NCBI GenBank assembly: GCA_963826795.1
Contig: CAWGYT010000021.1
Coordinates: 20,337-84,336 of the forward strand
DNA: 64,000 bases
Direction: 5' to 3'
Origin: CAWGYT01 sp963826795
GTDB taxonomy: Bacteria; Planctomycetota; Planctomycetia; Pirellulales; Pirellulaceae
Shown: in pieces, positions 9,222 to 18,241 of the stretch
Layout: every line of letters begins with the position of its first letter
Position numbering within the stretch: the first letter of the stretch is position 1
The notes under the pieces: model-generated
The model's database searches: none
What the model saw: the letters and a program-made list of their open reading frames with translations, nothing else
Told to the model about the DNA's origin: nothing
Program-made: the position numbers and the translations under genes

Positions 9222-10730
9222 ATGCCCAAACTCCTCGCACTCGATTGGAACCCTCGCCAGCTACGGGTTGTCTTGGCCAACCGCCAAGGCAACGCGTTAA
9301 CGATCGAGGATTTGCGTTCCGTGCCATTTCCGGCGGCCCCGTCGACGCCCGACGCGGAGACGGCCGAGCCGACGGTCGGGGAGGTGGTCAGCGCCCAATT
9401 GCGGACCATCCTTTCGGACACGCGCTATCGCGGGGCCGAAGCCTTGGTGACAGTGCGTCGCTCGGACGCGGAGTTGCGACTGCTGACGTTGCCTCCCGTT
9501 CCCGCGGAAGAGTTGCCCGAGATCGTCCGGCTGCAGGCGCTACGCGAATTCTCCGAGATCTCCGAAGACTGGCCGCTCGACTACCTGCCGCTGCAGGGGA
9601 CGGCCGATCAGATGACGGTCCTGGCCGCCGTGATCTCGCCGCGCCGGATGCAGGACTACCAACGCGCGATGACGCAGGCGGAGCTGAAGGCGCGATCGCT
9701 GGTGCTGCGTCCCACGGCCACGTCCTTACTTGTCGGCCATCTCGCGGACGAGACGCGACCGTCGGTCGAGCTTTGCGTCGACGACTTGGATGGTGAAATT
9801 GAAATCTCGGTGCTGCGCGAAGGGACACCGATCTTGATTCGCACCGTGCAGGCGCCCCGCTCGGCGGACGACGATCGAGTGCTCTTTTTGCGGCAGGAGA
9901 TCCGCCGCACGTTGCTGTCCGCTCAGAACCAATTACACGACGATCCGGTGACACGCATCGTGATGTTCGGCCGTTCGGATTCGACCACTCAAACGTGGGC
10001 ACGTCAGCTGTCAGCGCAGCTGGAGATGCCCGTGATCGTACTTGATCCGTTTGCGCAAGTCGTGCTGAGCCGCTCGGTGGACCTCGCCGTACTGGAGAAG
10101 CCAGGTCAGTTCGCCGCCGCGATCGGACTCTTAGTAGGCGAATCGACCGGAACGCGACAATTCATTGACTTTCTCAACCCGCGCAAGGTTGAACCGCCGA
10201 AGTCGCGTCGCAAGCTGATCGCTGCCGTCGCCGCGGGCGTGGCCGTGACACTGCTGGCCACCTTCGGCGGGTTCTACTGGCACCTCCGGCATCTGGACGC
10301 GGAGATTCGCCAGATGCAGTCGCAGCAGCAGGATCAACGCAAACTGGTCGAAGCGGCCGAGAAGCGCATCGCCGAAGTCGCCTCGATCGACGAATGGCAG
10401 CAAAGCAATATCGATTGGCTGTCACAACTCCGCGAGATCTCCGTCAACATCCCCGATGCCCGACGGGCGCGCTTCCTGCGACTCCAGGCCGATGTGCTGA
10501 GCAACGGCGATGGACAGATCATTCTCGAGGGCATCGTCGACAACCAAAGTACCATTAGTGAAATCGAGCAGGCGCTGCGCAGTCAGGAGCGTCGAGTTCG
10601 CGGTTCGGGCGCCGAGTTTGACGAAGGCATCGAAGGATATCCGTGGCGTTTCAAGGAAACGGTCACCATCGAAACCGCACCTCGCCCTTCGCCAACCGCG
10701 GCTCGCCCACCCCGCGCGTCCCGTCCCTAG
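9222..10730 (+). CDS. PilM-PilN-like fusion (GspL role)
   Basis: A 502-residue protein. Residues 1-310 have an actin-like, PilM/GspL-cytoplasmic pattern (LLALDWNPRQLRVVLA at the start, VTVRRSDAELRLLTLPPVP, LCVDDLDGEIEISVLREG). A transmembrane helix at about 330-352 (AAVAAGVAVTLLATFGGFYW) leads into a coiled coil and a ferredoxin-like PilN/GspL periplasmic domain. In type IV pilus systems these are two proteins, PilM and PilN, while in type II secretion they form GspL. It would recruit GspE to the membrane. It is directly followed by the PilO-like partner. Confidence 0.8.
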   Translation: MPKLLALDWNPRQLRVVLANRQGNALTIEDLRSVPFPAAPSTPDAETAEPTVGEVVSAQLRTILSDTRYRGAEALVTVRRSDAELRLLTLPPVPAEELPEIVRLQALREFSEISEDWPLDYLPLQGTADQMTVLAAVISPRRMQDYQRAMTQAELKARSLVLRPTATSLLVGHLADETRPSVELCVDDLDGEIEISVLREGTPILIRTVQAPRSADDDRVLFLRQEIRRTLLSAQNQLHDDPVTRIVMFGRSDSTTQTWARQLSAQLEMPVIVLDPFAQVVLSRSVDLAVLEKPGQFAAAIGLLVGESTGTRQFIDFLNPRKVEPPKSRRKLIAAVAAGVAVTLLATFGGFYWHLRHLDAEIRQMQSQQQDQRKLVEAAEKRIAEVASIDEWQQSNIDWLSQLREISVNIPDARRARFLRLQADVLSNGDGQIILEGIVDNQSTISEIEQALRSQERRVRGSGAEFDEGIEGYPWRFKETVTIETAPRPSPTAARPPRASRP

Positions 10731-10753
10731 CGAATCTACGGATCTTCCCCCCG

Positions 10754-11974
10754 ATGAATCAACGTGAAAAGACTCTCGCCGCGCTGGTCGGCCTGCTGGT
10801 AGTCAGCCTGGTTGGCTACTTCGTCTGGTCCGCGACGCAAAAATCGCTCAATCAACGTCGCTCCGCGATCACGAATCTCCGCAACCAGCTTGATCAACAG
10901 GATCGAACGCTCCGCAAGGCGTCCCGAGCGACGGCTCAGCTCCAGGCGCTCGAACAGCAGTCGCTGCCGAAAGACCGCGAGACCGCCAATTCACTCTACC
11001 AGCAATGGCTGCTCGACCTGGTCGATCGGCTGGGCTTTACCGATCCCTCCGTGCAGGTCGCCGAACGACGTAGCCGAGGCGGTATTTTCGACCAGTTGCG
11101 CTTCGAAGTGGATGCCATCGCGTCCAAGGATCAGCTGGTCTCCTTCCTGGCGGAATTCTACACGTCGGCCGACCTCCATCGCATTCAGCAGCTTTCGCTC
11201 AAGCCAATCAAAGGTACACGAGATCTCGATGTGCTGATTTCAATTGAAGCCCTGAGCCTTCCCAATTCGAACCGCAAATCCGTGGGCGATCTCAGGTCCG
11301 ATCGAGTCAACGCGGCCGATGTCGCGGCCTTCGAGCAGCAGATCTTGGACCGGAGTATGTTCTTCCCGGCCAACGAACCGCCTCAGCTACAGTCCATTCC
11401 CGACCAACGCGTCACGCTCGGATCGACCTGGCGGCTCACGGCCAGCGCCACGGATCCCGACACGTGGGATGAACTGCAATACAGCCTCCAGGGAACCCCA
11501 CCGGAGGGCCTGGTGCTTGAGCCAGGTGACGACGGCCAGGCACGCCTGTCCTGGCAACCGCAGGCGCCGGGCGAGTACGCCATCGAGCTGCTTGTCGCCG
11601 ACTCGGGCCATCCCAGCCGGACGGACGTGAAATCGTTTCGCGTGACCGTCTTCGAACCGCCGCCCGCGGAAGAGACCGGGACGACCCGCCGAGTGCTCGG
11701 CTTCGACGACGCCACGCAAACCTTTCTGGTCGCCACGGTGGCGAGCGGAAACGCTCAGCAGGCCTGGTTCAATGTTCGCACGCAGGGCAAGATGCTCAAG
11801 ATTTCTGTGGGCGACACGATCGATATTGGCTCAATCCTGGGAGACCTGGCCGTGATCGGCCCGACGCACGTCGAAATCACGACCGAGCTGGGGACGCGGC
11901 GAATCCGGATCGGCGAGAGCTTGACCGAAGGCACGCTCGTCCCGCCTCCACGTCAAGCCGACGCCCGCTCGTGA
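10754..11974 (+). CDS. PilO-like protein with Ig-like segment and C-terminal GspC/PilP-like domain
   Basis: A 406-residue protein starting at ATG 10754; the frame is open further upstream but that would overlap the previous gene. A membrane anchor lies at residues 9-31, followed by a coiled coil and a PilO/GspM-like domain. At about 210-306 is an Ig/cadherin-like segment (SIPDQRVTLGSTWRLTASAT, YSLQGTPPEGL). The last 85 residues (FLVATVASGNAQQAWFNVRT, KMLKISVGDTIDIGSILGDL, TELGTRRIRIGESL) have the pattern of the HR domain of GspC and PilP, which contacts the secretin. This would explain the lack of a separate gspC. The domain reading is by eye and is an inference. Confidence 0.7.
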   Translation: MNQREKTLAALVGLLVVSLVGYFVWSATQKSLNQRRSAITNLRNQLDQQDRTLRKASRATAQLQALEQQSLPKDRETANSLYQQWLLDLVDRLGFTDPSVQVAERRSRGGIFDQLRFEVDAIASKDQLVSFLAEFYTSADLHRIQQLSLKPIKGTRDLDVLISIEALSLPNSNRKSVGDLRSDRVNAADVAAFEQQILDRSMFFPANEPPQLQSIPDQRVTLGSTWRLTASATDPDTWDELQYSLQGTPPEGLVLEPGDDGQARLSWQPQAPGEYAIELLVADSGHPSRTDVKSFRVTVFEPPPAEETGTTRRVLGFDDATQTFLVATVASGNAQQAWFNVRTQGKMLKISVGDTIDIGSILGDLAVIGPTHVEITTELGTRRIRIGESLTEGTLVPPPRQADARS

Positions 11975-12292
11975 TCGATTCGTCGCGCTGCCTTCCTTGC
12001 CGCTGCCGTCTTCAGGATGGCCAGCTTGATCCGAATCTTTTCCTCGGGTCCGCCGACGCCCTCGCTTCCGCGCGACGCGTACCCGGCTTCGCTTCGCGAA
12101 CCGCCAGGGACAGTATTTTGTCGTCTCCGCTCAGAAAATGCGGGCGAAGCACACCGCGCGTGCCGATTGTAGGGATTGCAGGATGAATTCGGGCGATCGG
12201 ACGGACCGGCTGCTCGCATTGACAGCAGCTGCCATGCTCGGCCCTCTGCCACGCGTACCATGATCTCATCTCGAAACGAACGGCGCTCAACC
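11975..12292. other. Leader region of gspD, no gene seen
   Basis: About 320 bp separate the PilO-like gene from the chosen gspD start. The gspD frame stays open from a TTG at 12176 but gives no signal peptide there. No terminator or promoter stood out. Confidence 0.4.
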
Positions 12293-15200
12293 ATGACGCA
12301 GTTGAATTCACCAAGGGCCCTGGTTGCAAAACTTGGCTTCATGCGACGTCGCTCGCGATCGAGTCTTGCCAGCTGTCTGCGCCTGGCGATTCTGCTTTGC
12401 GTCGCCATTGGCCCCGCGGCGTCCGCCTTGGCCCAGACCATCGAGGACGATGCGTCAGCGGCCGCGGAGACGACGGTCGCCGCCTATCCGGTCGCAGGCC
12501 TGGACGCCGAGTCGATCGCGGAACGGTGGCGAGCCCGTTACGCGGGCGATGCGCGGGTAAAAATCGCAGTGGATCGCCGCAGTCAGCGCCTGCTCGCCCA
12601 GGCCCCACCGGAAATCCACGCCGCCCTGCGCGCCGAGCTCGCCAGCCTCGTGCCCGCGCCGACCCCGACCGTGCCGGACCCGACTCCGGGTCGGCCCCCG
12701 CGGGTTCAGCCGGAGGGACCTGTCAGCGAGCTGAACTGGGCCGGCAGCGGCGCAGCGCCGGTCAGCGACCGACTTCGCCATATTTCGTGGCAACAGCTCA
12801 TTCAGGCGGCGCAGAGCATGTCGGCCGCACGAATCGCCGTGACGCGGGCCGAATCGGGACGCGACTTGATCGCCAACCTGCCCTCGGCTCAAGGCAACGT
12901 CGCGCTGCGGATCAATCCCGAATCAGGGCAGTTCCAACTGCGCGGAGACGCCAAGCTCACCGCTGCCTGGCTGCGGGCGATTCGCGCGATCGACCAGCGG
13001 TCCCCCACCGAGATGGCCTCCCTGGTGCCCGTTCAGCCGGGCAATGCCGAATCCGTCAACCGAGCGATCGAGTTGATCCAGAAGGCGCAGTTGCGGTCTC
13101 CACAGAAGCCGCGGTGGAGTGCCGATGTGATTGGGATTGTCCCGACGCCGGCTCGACCCTTGCAGATCGCGCAGGCCGAAGTCGAAGCACCGCCGGCCGG
13201 CGAAGAAGGCCCTCCCGCCGCCCCGGCACCCGGGGAGGACGTGGGAGTGGACGGGTCGCTGATTGGACCGGTCCAAATCGAGTATGTCGAAGGGTTGGAT
13301 GCCATCATCATTCGGGGGCGGAAGGCCGATGTCGACCGCATCATGGGAATCATCGACGAAATTGAGCGTCTGAGTCTGGAGACGGAGCTTTCGATCGAGC
13401 TGGTCGATCTGCAGCACGTGAACAGCCAGTCGATGGCCGACCTCGTCACTCAGCTGAACGCCCAGTCGATCACAATTCGGCTCGGAACCGTCACGATCAC
13501 TCCGTTGATCAAGCCCAACTCGCTGCTCTTGATCGGACGGAAAGAAGCCGTCGACGCGACGATGGATCTGGTGGAGCGATTGGATCAGCCGGTTGAGCCG
13601 ACGACGCAGTTCAGCATTTTTCAGTTGAAGCATCTGCCCGCGACCGACGCCGTGCAGACGCTGACCACTTTCTTCCAGAACCGCGGTGGCCTGGGACCTC
13701 GGGTTCAAGTCCAAGCGGATTTTCGCACCAACTCGCTGATCGTCTACGCCAGCCCGCGCGACCTGGCCGAAGTCCAGGAACTGCTCCTTAAGATCGATGT
13801 TGCCGACAACGCTTCCACCAGCGAAATCCGCGTCTTCAAGTTGAGAAACGCGCTGGCGGAGGAATTAGCACCCGTGCTCGAGTCGACGCTCCGCGGGGAA
13901 GGCGCCCCGGCGGCGGGCGCTGCGGGACAGCCACCGGGCGGGGCGGCTGGAGGCGGCGTTTCCGCGCGGTCCTCCACGCTGACCTTGACCCGCATCGATG
14001 GGACGGGCGTGCAGACGCTCAAGTCCGGGATCCTGACCGAGGTGCGAGTCGCCGCCGACGCGCGGGCCAACTCGCTGGTCGTCACGGCCCCGGCCGAAAG
14101 CATGGAATTGATCGCCGCCCTGGTGAAACAACTGGACGAGCTCCCGACGTCCGAAGCCGAAATCAAAGTCTTCACGGTCGTCAACGGGGATGCCTCGGCG
14201 CTGGCCGAAACCCTGGAATTGCTGTTCGGGCAACAAACCCAACAGGGCCAAGGCGGCCAGCAGGGCCCGGCGCTGCAGTCGGCCACGGGCGCCGGCGAAA
14301 GCAGCCTCGTTCCGCTCCGCTTCTCCACCGACCTGCGCACCAACAGCATCATTGCCACCGGTGCCGCCGCCGACCTGGATGTCGTTGAGGCGATTCTGCT
14401 GCGCCTGGACGAAAGCGACGCCTCGCAGCGCAAGAGCCGCGTGTACCGCTTGCTCAATGCGCCGGCACTGGACGTCGCCAACGCCGTGAACGAATTCTTG
14501 CGCACGGAACGCCAGATCACCGTCGACGTGAACCCCGAGGCGGTCAGCCCCTTCGAACAAATCGAACGCGAAGTCGTGGTCGTGCCCGAACTGGTCAGCA
14601 ACAGCCTGATCATCAGTGCGACGCCGCGCTACTTTGAGGAAATCACGAAGCTGGTCGAGGAATTGGACGAGCGCCCGCCGATGGTTTTGATCCAAGTCCT
14701 GATTGCCGAAGTCGCCCTCGACGACCGCCAGGAACTGGGCATCGAACTCGGCATCCAGGACTCGCTGCTGTTCGATCGGAGTGTGATCACTTCGAACGCG
14801 ACAACGGGCAGTGTCATTACCCCAGGTTTTAACTTCAACAACAATCCGCTCGGCAGCGCCAGCTCGGCAGCGTCCCTGCTGACGCGCGAAAATACCGCCG
14901 GTCAGGCCCTCTCGAATTTCGCGGTGGGCCGAACCAACAGCCAGCTCGGATACGGTGGCCTGGTGCTTTCGGCCAGCAGCGAATCCGTCAATATCCTGAT
15001 TCGGGCCCTGCAGGAAACAAAGCGACTCGACGTGCTTAGCCGACCGCAAGTGATGACCCTGAACAATCAGCCTGCCTTCGTGCTGGTGGGCCAACGCGTT
15101 CCCCTAATCTCGCAGGTCAATCAAACCAACTTCGGCGTCACGAATGCCACCACTCTGACCAACGTCGGGCTCGTACTGGGCGTGACACCCCGCATCAGTC

Positions 15201-16060
15201 CGGATGGACTCGTCGTGATGGAAATCGACGCCGAGAATTCGAAAGCTCGGCCCCCAAGAGCAAGGCATCCCGATCTCGATCAGTGCCAACGGCGAAGTGC
15301 TGCGCCAACCGGTCATCGATACGATCACGGCGCAAACCACCGTCAGTGGCGCAGCGGACAGACGGTGATTCTCGGCGGATTGATCCGTACTGAAAAAAGC
15401 CTCGTGAAACGTCGAGTGCCTTATTTGAGCGACGTCCCGATCTTGGGCGACTTGTTCCGCTTTGACAGCGAAGTGGAAGCCCGGGCGGAACTGCTGATCA
15501 TCATGACGCCCTACATCGTGCGGAAAGCCGAAGATGCAGAACTGCTCAATCAAATCGAGTCGCAGCGGATGAGCTGGTGTCTGGCCGACGTCATCGACTT
15601 GCATGGCGACGTCGGACTCTCGGGCGGACGCCTGGGGAGCTCACAATTGCCCACGCAAGTGATCTATCCGGATCGGGATCCGACCGTCCGAGAATACGTC
15701 GTGCCGGGATCGATCGAGGAAGTCCCCAGCGGTCCCGCGTTGGAACGCGGCACGGCCGCCCCAGACGCCGGCGGACGCCAAGACGCCGTGGGCAGACCCG
15801 CCGAATCGGTCGCTCCCCTGCCCGAATCGATCCGCCCCGAAGACCCTTTCGGACCTCCCGGCCCGGATGACCAAACGTCCGCCCCCACCGAGCGCAAAGG
15901 GTTCTTTCCCTGGTCGAAGAAGACCCGGGAACCCAAATCGTCTTCCGTGGCGGGAAAGGAACTCGAGACGCGTATTGTGTCACCTGTCCAATACCTGAAC
16001 CCGCGTGCTGAGCAAGATTCATGGGAAGCCAACCAACGACGATTGCCGAGTGCCAAGTAG
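12293..16060 (+). CDS. gspD: Type II secretion outer-membrane secretin GspD
   Basis: About 1255 residues, roughly twice the usual GspD length. A signal peptide (LRLAILLCVAIGPAASALAQ) is followed by Ala/Pro-rich and N-domain repeats (several copies ending in patterns such as NSLLLIGRKEAVD, NSLIVYASPRDLAE, NSLVVTAPAESME, NSIIATGAAADLD, NSLIISATPRYFEE). The C-domain has VLSRPQVMTLNNQPA and VPYLSDVPILGDLFRF, and a Pro-rich tail from about residue 1120. The start at 12293 is chosen as an ATG just before the signal peptide; 12341 is an alternative. Between about 15241 and 15355 the reading is shifted: the neighbouring frame gives the expected secretin sequence (GIPISISANGEVLRQPVIDT) and the annotated frame gives nonsense, so two compensating indels are likely. 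Confidence 0.93.
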   Translation: MTQLNSPRALVAKLGFMRRRSRSSLASCLRLAILLCVAIGPAASALAQTIEDDASAAAETTVAAYPVAGLDAESIAERWRARYAGDARVKIAVDRRSQRLLAQAPPEIHAALRAELASLVPAPTPTVPDPTPGRPPRVQPEGPVSELNWAGSGAAPVSDRLRHISWQQLIQAAQSMSAARIAVTRAESGRDLIANLPSAQGNVALRINPESGQFQLRGDAKLTAAWLRAIRAIDQRSPTEMASLVPVQPGNAESVNRAIELIQKAQLRSPQKPRWSADVIGIVPTPARPLQIAQAEVEAPPAGEEGPPAAPAPGEDVGVDGSLIGPVQIEYVEGLDAIIIRGRKADVDRIMGIIDEIERLSLETELSIELVDLQHVNSQSMADLVTQLNAQSITIRLGTVTITPLIKPNSLLLIGRKEAVDATMDLVERLDQPVEPTTQFSIFQLKHLPATDAVQTLTTFFQNRGGLGPRVQVQADFRTNSLIVYASPRDLAEVQELLLKIDVADNASTSEIRVFKLRNALAEELAPVLESTLRGEGAPAAGAAGQPPGGAAGGGVSARSSTLTLTRIDGTGVQTLKSGILTEVRVAADARANSLVVTAPAESMELIAALVKQLDELPTSEAEIKVFTVVNGDASALAETLELLFGQQTQQGQGGQQGPALQSATGAGESSLVPLRFSTDLRTNSIIATGAAADLDVVEAILLRLDESDASQRKSRVYRLLNAPALDVANAVNEFLRTERQITVDVNPEAVSPFEQIEREVVVVPELVSNSLIISATPRYFEEITKLVEELDERPPMVLIQVLIAEVALDDRQELGIELGIQDSLLFDRSVITSNATTGSVITPGFNFNNNPLGSASSAASLLTRENTAGQALSNFAVGRTNSQLGYGGLVLSASSESVNILIRALQETKRLDVLSRPQVMTLNNQPAFVLVGQRVPLISQVNQTNFGVTNATTLTNVGLVLGVTPRISPDGLVVMEIDAENSKARPPRARHPDLDQCQRRSAAPTGHRYDHGANHRQWRSGQTVILGGLIRTEKSLVKRRVPYLSDVPILGDLFRFDSEVEARAELLIIMTPYIVRKAEDAELLNQIESQRMSWCLADVIDLHGDVGLSGGRLGSSQLPTQVIYPDRDPTVREYVVPGSIEEVPSGPALERGTAAPDAGGRQDAVGRPAESVAPLPESIRPEDPFGPPGPDDQTSAPTERKGFFPWSKKTREPKSSSVAGKELETRIVSPVQYLNPRAEQDSWEANQRRLPSAK

Positions 16061-16142
16061 CCCTGCCGCGGCCAATCGCAGCCAGCCATTCCGAGTCCCG
16101 CAGCCGCCCGGCGCCGCCCGCGGTGACGGCCGACGGCGTCCG

Positions 16143-17253
16143 ATGATGCCCGCGGTGTGGCTCTTGATCGGCGCTGTCGCTTACCGGATGCCAGGGGCTG
16201 CGCCAACGCACTCACGCGCTGAAAGACTCCACGAAGGAGCTCTTCACGTGGCACAAGAATGACCAGCAAGAGGCCGCAAAACGGCCGAATCGGATGGTCG
16301 CCATCTGGACCGAATCGAAGATTTTCTCGGGCGTCCAGAAACCCACCCGCGGACTCGGCGGTCGGATCTTCTTCTACAACCACGAACACGAAGCGGTGGA
16401 AGCCGAAGGCGAATTGATCGTCTATGCGTACGACGACGACCAGTCCGACGAAAATCCTGAACCCGACCGCAAGTACGTGATTGCGGCCGAAGAATTGGCC
16501 AACCACTTCAGTCCATCCGAATTCGGACCGTCATACAGCGTTTGGATCCCGTGGGACGCCGTTGGCGGGGAAACCAAGTCGGTCAGTCTGGTGCCGGTCT
16601 TCAAATCCGCCGAGGGAACTGTCGTCGTCGGCGATCACTCGCGAAATCTGCTGCCGGGCAAGGGCGACTCGCCGGCCAACCTGGCCCGCAAGGCGCAAGA
16701 CCCGTCCCAAACCGCCGGCGTCACGCCCGTCTCATTCGAAGATCCCGCGACTTCGATCCGCGCCGACGAGCCCGAGAAACGGATGGGGATCAAGACGAGC
16801 ACCATCCGTGTTCCGGCCACCATGCGACAGCGCCTCATGAACGCCGATGCCATGTCGGGAGCGAACCTTGCACGACCCGCCCTCGAAAACACGGAAATCC
16901 GCCTCGACAGGGATCGGAACGATCAGCTGTTGGCCGAGTTGACCGCCCAGCTCAACGACCCGACTGGCGGTCCGAAGGCGACTCCCAAGGATCCACCGGC
17001 GAGTCGACCGTCAATTCGTCGCGAACCGTTTCAACCCCGGGCTCCAGCTTGGCGAGCCGGACCGCGATCCGTCGATCCGACGGGGTGGCGACGCGACCGC
17101 GCAACGTCGCAACCTGATCCGACAATTCCACCTCAAGCGTCCCCAGACGGGCAAATGAGGCCGAATTCAATCTTCCCACCAGTTTCGTCTGGACCGTCGC
17201 CGAATCCTTGGGCTGGTAGCGGAAACCCACCCGCAGCTGTGTACGGAGGTTGA
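16143..17253 (+). CDS. Lipoprotein after gspD, frame broken near 16179
   Basis: Not a recognised family. MMPAVWLLIGAV from 16143 continues, one base out of frame at about 16179, into LTGCQGLRQRTHALKDSTKE, a perfect lipobox. The longest open frame itself starts only at 16294. The mature part begins with a conserved-looking domain (MVAIWTESKIFSGVQ, GRIFFYNHEHEAVEAEGELI, FGPSYSVWIPWDAVGG), and later TSTIRVPATMRQRLMNADAM. Its position right after gspD suggests a secretin-associated lipoprotein, but it does not resemble the GspS pilotin. The last 100 residues are Pro-rich and antisense to the BON-domain gene (16952-17749), so the true C-terminus is uncertain. Confidence 0.6.
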
Positions 17254-17749
17254 TCTGCCGATTGCGATTCGCGCCCTGCTGAAGATTGGTACGGCCCCGC
17301 TGCGTGTTTCGAGCTCCGGCGCCGCCCATCCCGGCTCGCCCGCCCAGCGCACTGTTCCTTCCTGCTCCGCCAAGGGCCCCTGCCATTCCCATGCCGCCAG
17401 CAGTCCCTCCGCCGAGGGCACCGACGAACGAGGCATTCTCGGACGTGTCCGACCCGACGAACGAGGCGGCGGTCCGGTTGCCGCGGATGAAACGCTCCGA
17501 GCCGGTGATGTCACCCGTGCTGCCAAGCTGATCGAGCTGATTGCCGATCTGGCCCCCGCCCATGCCGCCGCCCACTCCTCCGGCTCCTCCGCTGCCGAAC
17601 GTGTTGCGGCTGCCGGCACTAATCGACGATCCGACGCTCCGGCTGCCGAACAGCCCAGACGACCCTTGTCCGTGCGCCGGGTGTGCCGCTGCGACAATCC
17701 ACAAGGCGATCCCACCCAGCAGACAGGCGAACCTCTTGGTAATTGGCAT
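16952..17749 (-). CDS. Secreted Gly-rich protein with C-terminal BON domain
   Basis: A 265-residue protein starting at 17749, preceded by a strong site (AAGGAGGAGCGCGTG). A signal peptide (FACLLGGIALWIVAAAHPAHG) is followed by a Gly/Ser/Ala-rich region (GGAGGVGGGMGGGQIG, GGGTAGGMGMAGALGGAG). The C-terminal 85 residues form a BON fold (LGTLEVELSDQVATLRGRVA, RLAKLEPGVETVRDELTV). BON domains bind membranes or other envelope parts. It is convergent with, and overlaps by about 300 bp, the lipoprotein after gspD. Good codon and motif sense on this strand makes it the firmer of the two in the overlap. Confidence 0.8.
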   Translation of the reverse strand: MPITKRFACLLGGIALWIVAAAHPAHGQGSSGLFGSRSVGSSISAGSRNTFGSGGAGGVGGGMGGGQIGNQLDQLGSTGDITGSERFIRGNRTAASFVGSDTSENASFVGALGGGTAGGMGMAGALGGAGRNSALGGRAGMGGAGARNTQRGRTNLQQGANRNRQINLRTQLRVGFRYQPKDSATVQTKLVGRLNSASFARLGTLEVELSDQVATLRGRVATPSDRRIAVRLAKLEPGVETVRDELTVDSPVDPWESPSDRQSGR

Positions 17750-18241
17750 CACGCGCTCCTCCTTCTCGGGGCAGTTCCTGCGAAATGAGGGTGTCACCCG
17801 GCCGTCCAAGCCACCTCGATGATTTCGCCAGCAACGAGCTACAACCCTGTCACCACCTGAAAGTTTCGCTCGCTCCGATCCCGCCGGCCAACGCCTGAGA
17901 TGAAGTTCAAGCACTCCATCGTAGTCTCTAGATCGGTAGCCCATCCACGCTATCTTGCCAGCAATCACCCATAATGTTCGACTCCTGGTGAGTTGGGGGA
18001 AGGGGGAGTTGGGAAAAGGGGTCAGGTCCCAAAAGCCGGTACGGCCCTTCGGGTGTTCGCAGGTCCCAAAAGCCGGTACGGCCCTTCGGGTGCTTCGCAC
18101 TTTTGGGACCTGACCCCTTTTCCCAACGCTCGAAGAAACGGCGGCGGTTCGCTTGGTATTTCCCAAGATTTCGGCTTCAATGGAGAATGACTGGCCTGTG
18201 GGTGGTTCATTCTCGTGCGCTTGGGGCGCGATCGGAGTGCG
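17750..18241. other. Divergent intergenic region with a palindromic element
   Basis: Lies between the minus-strand BON gene and the plus-strand gene at 18242, so it should hold both promoters. It contains the long palindrome at 18008-18127. No other gene was seen. Confidence 0.5.
18008..18127. repeat. Long palindromic repeat, family A (AAGGGGTCAGGTCC)
   Basis: Positions 18008-18035 and 18100-18127 are perfect 28-bp inverted repeats (outer part GTTGGGAAAAGGGGTCAGG). The middle holds a 35-bp direct repeat around CCGGTACGGCCCTTCGGGTG. A related copy is at 49087-49169, and half-copies lie at 21516-21531, 37104-37125, 38491-38506, 40693-40718 and 58463-58477. No ORF is inside. It is REP-like or a MITE. 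Confidence 0.85.
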
